This document shows, in pieces, positions 23,891 through 34,856 of a stretch of 64,000 nucleotides of DNA; within the stretch, counting starts at the first letter, position 1, and the number at the start of each line of letters is the position of its first letter. The position numbers and the translations under genes were made by a program. Origin of the DNA: Leucosporidium creatinivorum (Eukaryota > Basidiomycota > Microbotryomycetes > Leucosporidiales > Leucosporidiaceae); NCBI GenBank assembly GCA_001600635.1, contig BCKL01000028.1, positions 252,666 to 316,665 of the forward strand. The letters are read 5' to 3'. The notes beneath the pieces were generated by a model. It ran no database searches and was not told where the DNA came from. It saw nothing but the letters and a program-made list of their open reading frames with translations.

Positions 23891-25675
23891 CTACGGCCCA
23901 AACCTCTCGGTGAAGTAAATCGACGTCCAGAGGTCGTAGAGCTTCGAGTTCATGTGGACGTTGTCGATCATCCAGCCTGCTCCTGCCATGCGAGTAACGG
24001 TGAAGAGGTCCAGTACGGCGATGCCCAGCTCTTGTGCGTACGCGCTGATGACGGCGTTGCTGGCCTTGATTTGGATGTTGTGGCGCATCACTCGGTCCTT
24101 GATGAACTTGACGGGGATGCGAGCGGGAGCGGTGGCGCTGGTGAGGACGAGGACTACAGCATCGCCGTACTTCTGTAGTGTGGGGGTGACGGCCTCCATG
24201 ATCTCGCGCCAGCCTTTGGTGGTGAGTTGCGAGGCGTGGGAGCCGAACGAGATGTAGATCCGGTCGGCGGGGGTGGTGATGTTGGCGAATTGAGAAGGGA
24301 GGGTCGGCGCCTCGCCAGCTTCGCCTTGCCAGCGAAGGTCCCATGGGTCGTCCTTGCGGTTGTAGATGAAGTCGTGGAGGCTCTCGTTGAGACGCTTGGC
24401 GAGCTTGACGTTCGTGCTGACGGCGTCCTCGGCGCCGAAGAACCAGTCCCACGACCACGCGGTCTGCTCATCCCAGCAGAGGACGTGGGTCTTGCGAATG
24501 CTCTTGACGCACGTCGTCGCGCCGAGCTTCTTGGGGTAGTTCCAGACGAAGAAGAAGCGCATGTTCGAATCGCCGAGGAAGCGCCACCAGCGTAGTTGGC
24601 CGGGGGGAGGAAGTGAGATGTCCTTCGTCGCTTCGAGAAGGCGGCAGGGGTTGCCGTCGGGGCCGAGGGGGGTGAAGAGGGCAGAGGCGTTGTTGAAGAC
24701 TCCGGGAAGGTTGTCGAGGACGGTACAGATGGGAGTATCGTCGGTGGGAGTCGGGAGAGAGGAAAGAGCTGTATGAGAAGGAATAGGTTAGTCAAGCACT
24801 CGATCGTATTACTCGGGTCGAGGCGCCAGCGGACCGCTGCTCGCTCGCGCCGAGGTCGAGCCGGCTCAGAAGAAGGCGACGACTCACTGTTTTGGTAAGT
24901 GGGGAGGACTGAACGCGAGTTGAGTATAGGCTGACCGACCCAGTCGATACCCTCGCCAAGGAGGGTAGTGTAGTTGCAGGCCGACTCGGCGCAGGGCATG
25001 CCCGAGACGCCGCCGGGGTACCAAGCGAGCTCGAGGACGGCTTCGACTTGAACCGTTGCGGTCGTCTGAAGGCCGAGAGGAGCGACGAGGTCGTATTGGT
25101 ACTCTCCTGGCCGAGTTTGGATGGGGTCGTCCAGCAGGCGGATGTCGTTGTTGGCGAAGAGCAGGCGAACGGTGAAGAAGGCCGAGGCGAGCGCTTCGCA
25201 GTTCTTGTACTGCTCCCAATCCTTTGGCCGAACGATGACGTCTGTAGGAGAGTGCGAGTCAGCCCCTGCAACCTAGCTCTGCCGCCTATTCAAACATACG
25301 CGGATCCTCGATGATGACCTCCCAAAAGCTCGGGCTCATGGCTGTTTGGTGTAGATCGGCGGCACTGCAGGCGGATCCTAGGCTGGTATCGACCACCTTG
25401 TGCCACTCCTGCTTCGCCTGCCGCTTATGCCGGAGAGAGAGGCCGACCGCGAGTCCGACGATGAGAGCGACGGCGAGGGGTAGCAGCAAGCGATAAGCTC
25501 GCCGCCGGTCTTTGGGAGAACGTAGGAGGAGTCGAGAAGGGGACCATGCGGAAGTAGAACCAGCGCCGGGGGTCTCGTAGTCGTCCAGAGCCGCATCCTT
25601 GCCGTCCTCCTCGTCCAAGGCGACTGGCGAGTGTCGGAAGGCCTTGAAGCTGGCGAGCTCCCGCACACGGTCCAT
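23891..25675 (-). CDS. Type II membrane protein with a PC-esterase/SGNH-like domain
   Basis: A cytosolic N-terminus (MDRVRELASFKAF) is followed by one transmembrane segment (LLLPLAVALIVGLAVGLSL) and a long lumenal domain. That domain carries an SGNH-type block, FLGDSNMRFFFVWN (GDS), and near the C-terminus DNVHMNSKLYD, a D-x-x-H motif. The pair GDS plus DxxH, behind a signal anchor, is the layout of PC-esterase proteins (plant TBL and fungal Cas1-like relatives). Some of these add or remove acetyl groups on polysaccharides. Four or so exons join in frame. An acetyl-transfer role on capsule or wall glycans is inference from layout only. The start is the first ATG in the open frame; a non-ATG extension upstream was ignored. 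Confidence 0.75.
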
Positions 25676-26037
25676 GGTCGTAAGGACAGGCGCACAACCC
25701 TGGCGCTCCAAAGGCGCGGTCGTTTGGTCGAGTTTTGCTGAACGAGCGGTAAGGGAAGAGCGAGAGCAACCGATCAGTCCCGTTGACCCGCCTCCTCGAA
25801 GCTAGGGAGAAGCATGGCAGTAAGCTAGTAGCGTGTCGTAGAGTAGTTGGTGTATCCCTGTAGGCAGACTGCTGCTGCTGTAGCTCTGTAGACCTCGCCG
25901 AGCCCCTCTCTCGGACCTCTCGCCGAAAGCGGCCTGCTCGCTTTACAATTTGTTGGAAACGTGTGGTATGACAGTCTGGCGAAGCGTAACGATGATTATA
26001 CAGTACTACGCTAGCGAGAGCGCAACCCGCTCAGCCA

Positions 26038-27285
26038 CTACTTCTTCCCCTCATCCCCCATCGCCGAAGCCGATTTCGACCCTCCCTCAACATCTACATC
26101 GAAAGCGTACGTCGACCCAGCATCGCTCGCCATCACTGGTACAATTCCCAACGAACCGCTCATCGGTTGACTGCCCGCTCGAAGCTCGTCGAGCTGCTTG
26201 CGGTGGCCGAGAGTAGCGGTGACCTTCTCGGCTGCGCCGAAGGTGGTGAATAGTGAGAGGGCGTAGAGTTGGGCGAGGGGGAGCCAGAAGGCGTAGGGGA
26301 TGCAGCTGTTGATATCGGACGTCAGCGAGGGCTCTTCGAACGAGGAAGAAAATGGGGCCAGCCAAACTCACTTCTCGTTGAACTTGCCGCCGAGAGTGAA
26401 CGACTGGCTCATGACTGCGCTGATGAGTGCGAGGACCGCCGTGTAAAGAGCCGATTCGAGTGCGATGGGTATAATGAGCCGAATGGTGGAAGCGGCGATC
26501 TGGTTGGATCCTCGGATTCGGCGAAGCAGGAGGACGATGTCTAACGAAGCTCGAATCAGCTTCTGCTCTCACTCGATGAGTGTGAGGGTCACTCACAGCT
26601 TCCCGTAATCACAGCGTCCGTTACAGCAGCCGCCCACATCCACAGCGAGAGAGTTCCAGGGAAGTCGAGCTGGAGGTAGCCTTCGCTCGCTCCGCCGAAG
26701 TGGTAGTGCACCGACCAGACGGTCGCTAGGACTGAGCCGACGAAGGAGAGAGCGATGAGGAGTCCCATTGAGGAGAGGTAGAGCCATCGACGTGAGGGTG
26801 TAGCGACGACCTGGTTAGAAGGAGGGATGTCAGCTTCGGTCGGTCGGTCCAGGGAGCGTTGACGAGGCGCACCTTGCTTCCACGGATGGCGAGGGTCGTT
26901 TGTACTAGTGCAGCGATTAAACCAGCGATGAACTGTAGTGGAATGGTCAGCCTCCGTCTCTGCTGCACTCGGCGAAGCAATCACTCACCGGCTCGGTCGT
27001 CGCCGTGACCGTGCCCGTCAACAGAGGCCCCACATCATCCGTAGCAATAGTGCCATAGAACCACAGATCATGCGCCGTCAACGCCGAGTAGAACACCGTA
27101 AGAAAGACGACCGTGCAAACGACTGTTCGATCTGCCTTGCTGGCGCGTTTCCAGGCGGCCGTTTTGAAGTGCTGCACAGCTACGACGCTGAGGAGGCCCA
27201 TTAGGTAGATGCCGAAAGTGTAGCCCATCACCACGGGCCCCGAGATGGGGTAGGCGGCGTCCTGTACTGATTCTGCGACGGTCAT
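26038..27285 (-). CDS. Seven-pass membrane protein of the DUF6534 type
   Basis: Exons encode a chain of hydrophobic helices: ISGPVVMGYTFGIYLMGLLS, VVCTVVFLTVFYSALTAHDL, a segment after TEPFIAGLIAALVQTTLAIR, LYLSSMGLLIALSFVGSVLA, LWMWAAAVTDAVITGS, IPIALESALYTAVLALISAV and IPYAFWLPLAQLYALSLFTT. The TDAVITGS motif in helix 5, followed by short charged text, is typical of the large basidiomycete DUF6534 family, whose function is unknown. The C-terminal tail is polar (YAFDVDVEGGSKSASAMG). Six or so exons join in frame. The ATG at 27285 is the first true ATG in the frame. Confidence 0.82.
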
Positions 27286-27928
27286 GGCGATGCGGCAAGA
27301 GTTGGAGAAGAGCGAAAGCTGCACGAGAGCAGAAGGGGGAGCAGAGAGGGTAAGTTGGACATTCTGGGAGTGTGACCTTGGGGTTCAAGATCGTCGGTGC
27401 GAAGTGTTGGGAGGCAGATGAGCTGGAACCGAGGTGGAGAGCGGAGGGCAAGCCTCGACTCAAGCTCCAAAAGTGAAGAGGGAAGGAGGTCAAGATGAGA
27501 GGGTTATGAAGTGGTTCAGAACTCTGCTGGGTGAGTCGTTTGGCCCTCGCCGAGTGTTCTCAGAGCCGCTGTACCCTTCCGCCTCCTCAGCCTCGGACAT
27601 GGCCTTCAAGATCGAGACGTCGCGGAAGCTGTCGACGACCGCTGATCTTGAGTGCGACAGATCTGAGGGGTCCATCGTACAGATTAAGGTGTGATGAGGG
27701 AGGATCAGATCCGGCGAGACAAGCTTAGCTCTCGCACTCAGCCTCGGCGCTTAGAGAAGCGAGCGCCGAGCAGGGTTTCGCGCCGAGATGAGCTTGGAGT
27801 GAGTATGTACAGTACAGATTGACGTGAATTAGCTATTGAATGATATCTTCTCCTCCCCGACCCATGTAACGTCCGCTGGCCTTCCTCCTCTCCCCCGGAA
27901 GCCATCGCCGAACTCTCTCCATCCTGCC
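27286..27928. other. Intergenic, 0.64 kb
   Basis: A short plus-strand frame near 27508-27694 is open but has no recognisable content. Otherwise this is the DUF6534 promoter and the 3' end of the PLAC8 gene. Confidence 0.4.
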
Positions 27929-28783
27929 TCAAGCCTGACTCTGTTCCACCTTCCCCTTCTCATCCCACCCCTGATTCCTCAAAGTGCCCAACTCGTGGTC
28001 CAACTCCCTCTGCTGCTGCGCCTGCGAACAAGAAAGGCAGCAGCAGGAGAGAGCGAGGTCCTGGAAGGGGGAGCCGGAGATGTTGAGGCGCTGTGAGGGA
28101 AGGGCGGGGTCAGCGAGTTGCGCAGCGCAAGGAAGAGACGGTGGTAGCGAATGAGGGGAGATGGAAACCTCACCTCGCGGATAGCACTGGAGGGGCAAGG
28201 AGATCAGCTGTAGCTCGGACCCCGAATCAGCGCCGAAGAATCGACGTACCGCCTCTGCAAGGCCTCAAAGCCAACACAGCACCCCGTGGTAACATGCAAT
28301 AACATCTCCTTACAATCTCTCCAGCTGGGGATCTCTGCTTCCACCAAGTCGGTCAGCTCGGCTCGGCGCACTTGCTCGACGCTGAAGATCGGCTCACGAG
28401 CGTCTTCACCACGGTAGGGCTTGTAATCCGAAGCTGGCAGCTCTTCATATTTCCCCTTGTTGAGGAGGTAGCCTGCACAGGGACTGTACGTCGACGACGA
28501 GCGCGTCAGCTCTCCCGGTCGGCGACAGTCTTGGAACGCCCCACCAGAACAGGTTCTTCCACGGGAAGCCACCATCGCCGAACTGCATCACTCCCGAGGA
28601 CCAGGCTCTCCCCTGGCCTCCCGCAACCCTCTCGTCGGCCGTGCGTTGCTGCTGGAGACGAGAGCTCGACGACATGCTCTCCCTCGGCTGAGGCTGACCC
28701 TGGCCCTGGCCGGTGAGGGGGGAAGTCGAGGTAGTAGCGATTTGGTGGAGGTCGGGTGTGGTGCTTTGCTGTTGAGCTGCCAT
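27929..28783 (-). CDS. PLAC8-family Cys-rich protein (first copy)
   Basis: The PLAC8 domain is readable across four or five exons. FPWKNLFWW is followed, after a probable GC-AG intron, by YLLNKGKYEELPASDYKPYR. Then come HVTTGCCVGFEALQRR, AIRE, RLNISGSPFQDLALSCCCLS and CSQAQQQRELDHEL. AIRE is encoded by a 13-nt microexon (28174-28186) that keeps the frame and restores the family text ALQRRAIRERLNI. PLAC8 proteins are small membrane-associated Cys-rich proteins. Relatives act in cadmium resistance, Ca2+ flux and organ-size control, and the fungal role is poorly defined. The start used is the Met of MAAQQQSTTPD. An in-frame upstream Met at 29077 exists but adds only low-complexity text. Confidence 0.8.
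28174..28186 (-). other. Thirteen-nucleotide microexon in the PLAC8 gene
   Basis: On the minus strand the bases TGCTATCCGCGAG lie between an acceptor (CCCCTCCAG) and a donor (GTGAGG). Joining them to the flanking exons gives ALQRR-AIRE-RLNI, which matches the PLAC8 family. Skipping them shifts the frame. Confidence 0.7.
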
Positions 28784-29610
28784 GGTGGAAGGCCCTGCAA
28801 GGAAGAGGGAGAAGCGAAGAGAGAGGGTCACGCGCAACTCGCGAAGGGAAGGGCGCAGAGGATCGCCCGAGTTGGAGCTCTGAGATCTGAGTGGGCTTGG
28901 GGTGACGCCGTGGCTTGGAGGGGGCTGTAAGATGTGAGAAGGGAACGAGAGAGAAGAGCTGAAGTCAGAGGAGAGTTGCAGGGAGGACAGACGACGAGAG
29001 CGGACCCGAGACGGAGAAAGGGGAGTTCGGCGCTCGGTCGAGAGGAGAGCGACGGGCTGTCGCTTGCTGGCGGACATGTCAAGGCCGGAGAAGGGCTGAG
29101 CACGGCTTGACTGGTTCTGTACAGCCCTTCTCGTGCTCTCAGCCTCGTCTCACTCCTCCCCAGCAACCCCTCCGCCGCAGCGCTCTTCGCAGCGCTCCCC
29201 GAACTCTCGCCCTCCCCGTCTCTCCTGCCCGAAGCTACTAGATACTGTCGAATACCACCGCAAAATGTCCATTGTATCAAACACAACGAGAGAGATAAAC
29301 CGAAAACCGAGAACCGCGAGAACGTATTACTAGTAGAAAGGCGAAGGGCGAGGCGAGAGGTGCTAGAACGATAAGAAGAGCGAGGGCGAAGGGTAGGGTA
29401 TAAATGTGCTGCTGGGCTGATAGGAACGAGGTACGGGTGTGGGTGTGGGAGGCGAGGAGGAGGTGCGTCGTGTGTTGGTGGGATGCGAGCGAGGGAGAGG
29501 CGCGAGTCGAGTCGATTCGGCGCGAAGGAGGTTGTGAAAGAGGTGGTAAGGCGAAAGGTCGAATATGGTGTAGTCGGCTGTGTCGATTAGATGTCGAGGT
29601 GGCGATGTAG
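28784..29610. other. Intergenic, PLAC8 promoter and 3' end of membrane-protein gene
   Basis: The minus-strand frame of the PLAC8 gene stays open up to 29077 with Ser/Pro-rich text. I take this as leader, though a longer N-terminus is possible. The remainder (29080-29610) shows no gene. Confidence 0.4.
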
Positions 29611-31549
29611 CTAACCCTGCTGCCCCCACCTCCGTCCCCCCTGAACAGAGCGCAGACTCCTTCCCTCGCTCCTGATCTCATTCTCCCAGATCGTCCCTCC
29701 CTCTCCGCCGTCTCCCAATATCCTCGACTCTCTATGCCGCGCTCGATACATATCGTCCCCCTCCTCACCTACTTCTCCCATCTCCCCCACCTCCCCCTCA
29801 TGCTCGGCATGCTCGGCGCCGGTTGCTGAGCCCAAAGCGCCGGGAGAGGGCGTAGTCTCCCCGCTGGGGAACTCGGGTTTCCGCAGAGCCTTGCGGAAGG
29901 CTTCGGCCATGATTGCTGCGTCGGTGTGCGTGATTGGTCCGGCATCGCTGGAGCTGTTGCCGCCCTCGCTCGTCGGGCCTCGGCTGGCTGCGTCTGAGTC
30001 CCTCCCTCTTGCTCCTCCCGCCACTCCTGCTCCTCCTAGCATGGCAGCTTCTGCAGCTCCCGCCCCTCCTCCTCCACCACCGCCATGGTGAACATTAGAC
30101 ATCATCGGCTGCTCACTCCCCTTCCCACTACTCGCTTCATCCCCCTCCCTCCTCTCCCTCCGTCTCCTCCCGCACACCATACAAACATAAGCTCCCACCG
30201 CGATGGCCACGAGCGCCAAAAATCCGAGCACGACGATGACGGCGATGGCCCAGTGTGGTAGCCTACTGCCGCTGGAGGAGGGGGAGCCGTCTTGGAGGGA
30301 GTTGGGGTTGTTGCGGGCTGCTGAGGAGGAGGATGCGGAGGCGGAGGAGAGGGACGATATGGAGGAGAGGGAGGCGACAGAGGAGAGGGATGCTGAGGAC
30401 CGAGAAGCTGCTGAGGCGGATGAGGCAGAGGAGGCGGAGAGGATCGAGGAGGAGAGGGAGGAGGGCGCGGCGGTTTCTGTTGGTGAGCAGCGCGGAGAGT
30501 TAGCAGAGAGTCGGAGTACGACAGCCCCTTTTACGCTTCCAGACGAAAGCCGAACTCGAACTCACGAACGGCGACAAAAGTACTCTGATGCTCCTCCCCT
30601 CCCGTCAAGCTCTGCCCACCATCCACAATGACAAAGAAGTACGGCCACGTCTGATTCGTCCCTTGCTCCCAATTCGTCTGAGGGGAAGGCCACCAGCTGT
30701 CGTCCGGTCGGATGCCGATCATGCCCCGGGAGTTGTCGATGGAGAGGAAAGAGGTCGCGATGGTTTCGGAATCGGCGTGGTAGAGGTAGATGTCGACGGA
30801 TCTGTTTGGGGTGCAGGGCGTTAGCGAGCGGTACAGAAGAGGACAGCTGACGCGGACGCGAACCCCGCGCGCCCTCCTCAGCTCAGCGAAAAGAGGACTA
30901 ACCCGGCGCCGATGAAAGTAGGATAGCGAGCATTCCAAATGAATTTGGACCAGACGTTGTCCACCAGAGTAGAGTTGGAGAAGGGGAAGCAGGAAAGGAT
31001 GCCGTTGCCTTCGTTGGAGCAGTCTGGGTCTGTTTTGCCCGACGCCGGGTCAGCTGAGCTGTTTTGTAGCGGTATAGAAGAGTGAGTGAGGGAGAACGTA
31101 CAGCCTTCAGCTGATTGCCTCTTCTCTAGTGTTGGTGCAGGAAGGGAAAGGCTCCTCCGCTCTCTCAGACCGCGTCTCTGCTGCTGCTGCTGCTGCTGCT
31201 GATCGTCCAGCTGAGTTGGTGCTCTTCGGCGTTCCTCCCACCGCTGCCCGTTCCCTGCGAAATATCTCTGACTGTCCTCCTGCTCCTGTAGCAGAAGAGC
31301 AGCTAGAGTAGTCCTCTCCTCATCGTTGACGGGGATCCAACTCGTAGTTGTGTCCGAGTCGTCCTCTTTAGCGAGTTGAGCGAGTTGAGCAGCGAGGGAA
31401 GGGGGAATAGACGGGTGTGTTGAAGTAGAGGCTGAGGAAGGTGCTGCTGTAGCTGTAGCAGAGGAGGCAGGCGCTGAAGAAGTGAGCGAGGTCCGTGTTG
31501 TTGCTGAGGCGGTGGGAGAGCGAGACGATGTAGGTGAGGCTTGTGCCAT
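29611..31549 (-). CDS. Single-pass, Ser/Thr-rich (mucin-like) membrane protein
   Basis: The protein begins MAQASPTSSRSPTASATTRT. A low-complexity Ser/Ala/Thr stretch follows, then a poly-Gln run, then a compact globular part: NGILSCFPFSNSTLV, YPTFIGAG, SVDIYLYHADSETIATSFLS, DSWWPSPQTNWEQGTNQTWP, FFVIVDGG. This part looks lumenal or extracellular, with several N-x-S/T sites. A Ser/Ala-rich stalk leads to one transmembrane helix (WAIAVIVVLGFLALVAIAVG), a basic stop-transfer (GRRRRERRE) and a cytosolic tail containing DAAIMAEAFRKALRKPEF. That last block recurs in basidiomycete proteins of this layout. No N-terminal signal peptide is visible, so either the start is further upstream on a missed exon or the helix acts as the anchor. 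Function unknown; surface sensing or wall contact is a guess. Confidence 0.75.
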
Positions 31550-32859
31550 TCCTATTGGCTACCGCTGTAGCAGGCTATTAAAGCTGCTTATAGTTGATTA
31601 GAGTTGACGAAGCAGAAACGAGGTGAAGCGGGCGGAGGCAAGGAGAGGCTGCGAGCAGAGAGATGACCCACCAAGTCGGCCGCTTTGGGACGACTTCTTC
31701 TCTGCGCTATTGTAGAGTAGAAGCTACCAGACACTCAAAAACACGTCTGTAACTCGTTGCAATTCAGCACAGGCCTCCTCATCGATACGGCTACTACTCC
31801 GGCTCGCCTTTCGCTTGCGTTCCACCTCACTCGCTCGGCGAGATACTGCAGAGCAGATAGCCTTGTCTTCTAAGCCGTGTCATACTTCCAAGCCGAGACA
31901 CCAATACAAGCAGGGCCATTGGTAGTGCTCTTCTGCAAGCCCTTCGGCTCGGCGGAGTCTCAGCGGTGTCGGGAGCAGCAAGGGAGGGACAAGCAAGGTA
32001 ACGACGAAGTGGGAGTCGAGTAAACGTGAGCTTGAGAGTAAGATGCATTCAAACCGGAGCTCAAACGATCGCAAGGAGAGGCGCAAAAGGTCGAACAGCC
32101 TGGCTGCCGGCGCCCTTCGTCGAGCTTCAACTCCGAGACCATTCCCTCGCTGGCCATCTGCTCTCAGGCCGACTCTGAACTACGCAAGGGTCTAAAAAGT
32201 CCTTGATCTAGTCCCATGCCCGACAAGGGAAGAGGACTGAGGCAACAGCTCGTCGTCGACCGAGCCGAGCGCCAATCCACTTCCGCGTTCGCCGAGCTCT
32301 GCTGAGAGGCCGAAGTGCAGCTGCAGGGCTCCCAGATGCACGAGAAGGCTCATTTGAGAGATCTTGTACTGCTCCCGGCTGTCGAACTTCGCTTGAAGTC
32401 GTTCGCCCACTCGCATACATCGACCCTCACAGCCTCGCCGAGCCCCCCTAGTCCGTTGTCTGTTCGCCTCGTTCATCGTACAATGCTGAGCCGGGAAGCT
32501 TCAGCGCATCTGTATTCTTATAAGAAACGTCCCAATGCAAAGAAGCGCGTAGTAAACGCGTTTGCTGCACCTCAGCAGCCTCTTTTTCAGCTCGGCGATG
32601 AGTTGAGCTGTACTGCACTGAGAAGAGCGCGGGTAGCTCGCTCGACACCTCGGAAGAGCTGTATCAAGCGTCTGCTGTTAGCCTACACGACGCGCCAACC
32701 CGGGATCTGCACCGCTCGAAACTAGCTCCGAGAGCCCTTCTGGAGCAAGCCCACCAAGCGAGAAAGCTCGTGACTGCCTCTCTCTTCCTCCTGCCACATC
32801 TTGCTCTTCTCGCTCGCTCGTTTCTCTATCGACCTACACACCTACATCACTACAAGACA
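31550..32859. other. Intergenic, 1.3 kb, divergent promoter region
   Basis: This lies between the divergent membrane-protein gene (minus) and the second PLAC8 gene (plus). A plus-strand frame near 32484-32725 is open but unrecognisable. Five exact CTCGGCG/CGCCGAG heptamers fall in roughly 800 bases here (near 31826, 31936, 32289, 32431 and 32589). Confidence 0.45.
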
Positions 32860-33947
32860 ATGTCCTACGACCAGCCTCCCCCTCAGACCAAGATGGAGCA
32901 ACCTTCGCCTCTTCAAGCTATGAACTCGACCATCTCTGGCACGACGATGGGGCAACCTCAGGGTCACTCTGCTGTAAGCTCCCTCTCCTCTTCCTGCCGG
33001 CCTACAGGTGAGCAAGAGCTGATGTGGTGGATGCGCGACGACGCCGAGCAGAGCCAGCACCTTGGCCCAGACGGCAAGTTCTCCACCGGCCTGTGCGATT
33101 GCGACATCGGCGGCTTCTGTATCAGTTGTTGGTGCCCTTGCATTACTTATGGGGAGGTAAGTCGTCTCTTCCACCCACCCTAGCACCCGAACGAGCAGGA
33201 GGGAGGTGTAGCGTGAAAGAGGGATTAAGAGCTGACAAGGATGGCATGGAGCAGAACAAGCAGCGCTACGATAGCTTGAATGCGAGGGGGATAGCCTTGC
33301 CCAAGGAGCAGGTCGGTGAGTCGTCTTTGCTGCTTCCCTTCAGCGAGCTGGGAGCAGGGATCGACCGAGGCATGTGGGGCGCCGAGCTGATCCTTTCGCT
33401 GGGGGGGTCGCAGAGGGCTGCGGTTCCCACACGCTCGTCTACGCTGCTGTGCAGTGCGGTAAGTGTTCCTTCTATGGTGTCGGAGACGAGACAGGAAGAG
33501 CGATGGAGGGAGGCAGGGGAAAGCTGACTCTCGGCGCTCGAACTGACAGTCACCGGCTGGGGCTTCGTCCTCGACTTCCTCCTCCGTGGCGAGGTTCGCA
33601 ACGTGTGTCCTCTCTCTGTCTCTCCCGTCCCGTCTCCCTCGTTAACCCGCTCCTCTCGCCCCTCTCCCGCTCACTTCCTCCCCTCCCTCGCATCCCTCGC
33701 GGCCCCAACAGCGCTACCGCATCCAAGGGTCCGCCGGCTCGGACTTCTGCACCTCGTGCTGCTGCACCCCTTGCTCCTTGCAGCAGCAGAGCAGGGAGAT
33801 CGCCTTGGAGGAGGCGGGGCAGTGGGGCGCTCAGGCTGGTCATGGCAAGGTGAGTTCGAGGTGTTGGAAGGAGAGAGAAGGAGAGAGGGAGAAAGGAGAG
33901 AGAGGAGAGCTGACGATTTGCGTGATGATGGTCAGGATCAGGCCTAA
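32860..33947 (+). CDS. PLAC8-family Cys-rich protein (second copy)
   Basis: A Pro/Gln-rich start (MSYDQPPPQTKMEQP) is followed by the full PLAC8 domain: GKFSTGLCDCDIGGFCISCW, CPCITYGENKQRYDSL, CGSHTLVYAAVQC, TGWGFVLDFLLRGEVRNRYR and GSDFCTSCCCTPCSLQQQSR. The tail ends in GHGK-DQA. Cys-rich blocks flanking a hydrophobic segment are the family hallmark. Five or six exons join in frame. A short intron near 32972-33005 is uncertain, because the region also reads through. Compared with the first copy, this protein has a shorter N-terminus and a different Cys pattern, so the two are paralogues but not a recent tandem copy. Confidence 0.87.
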
Positions 33948-34429
33948 GCCTCGACTCAGCACGATTCGGCGACGGCTCGGCGTTCGCATGGACTGGCTCG
34001 CTTGCTTCTTCCCTCCCTCTCCCTCCGGTTCTCTCGCTTTGATCGCCCTAATTCTCGCTACTAGCTACCCCCCTCACGCTCGTTCTGTGCTCTGTATGTA
34101 CCCCCACTCCACCGTGACTCGATGCTAGTTCCCTTCCCCCCCCCTCCCCCCCCTGCGCTTTGAGTAGGCGGCGGTCGATGAACTCGAGGAGCCTGAAATC
34201 AGTTCTATCAAAGCCGAACTGTTTGGGAGGCAAGTGAGGGACGCCGGACAGAGTCAAGAGAGCGAAGCCGTTTCGAAAGGTGAAGGCGCGCCGGCGGCCG
34301 AGCTCGGCGTAAACTCGCCGCCGCTTGACGACGCTGTTGAGCGACAGATATGTCTGCGTAACCAGTAAGCAGTAGCTGAACACTTTTCTCTCAACATCTC
34401 TCACTTTCCCTGACATCCTGCAGCACCTC
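33948..34429. other. Intergenic, no gene
   Basis: Roughly 480 bases after the PLAC8 gene lead up to the outer edge of the inverted duplication. A C-run (CCCCCCCTCCCCCCC) lies near 34137-34151. No coding frame is supported. Confidence 0.45.
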
Positions 34430-34753
34430 GCCTCGCCCACCTGCGAACGCCGAACCTCGCCGCCACAAACGCCGAACGCCGACATGCTACGATTGGACGT
34501 ACATCTGAGTCAAAGTGACGATGGACGTCAGCTGTACACACACTCGAATCCGCCGTGTTCTCCGACTCGACCAATGAATGGACAGCATCACCGCCCACGT
34601 CAACCCTCGGCGCTACCGGGTCGCATCCGGATAAGCAAACAATTGAGCTTCTGTTGACATTTCGTCAGCTTCTATCACAGTCTACGGAAATGCGATGCAA
34701 TAATGCAGTGCTGAAAGACATGGTGAGGAGTCGAGTTAGTGTAGGTGAACAGG

Positions 34754-34760
34754 TATAAAA
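34754..34760 (+). promoter_or_regulatory. TATA box of the left secreted-protein gene
   Basis: TATAAAA lies 97 bp before the ATG. It sits in a block (GTAGGTGAACAGG, then AAAGCCGAGCGA) that is repeated almost unchanged before the right-arm paralogue. That argues for a functional core promoter. Confidence 0.75.
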
Positions 34761-34856
34761 GCCGAGCGACGGCTCGTCTCTTGCTTCCCTTCACTTCACT
34801 ACCGCAGCTCGTCTACTCTCCACCTCGAACCCCAACTCACCAACACTACCAACATC

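Noticed and set aside
27434-27694. Possible small gene encoding MAFKIETSRKLSTTADLE
   Set aside because: It is short, isolated, has no splice-consistent extension and no recognised family.
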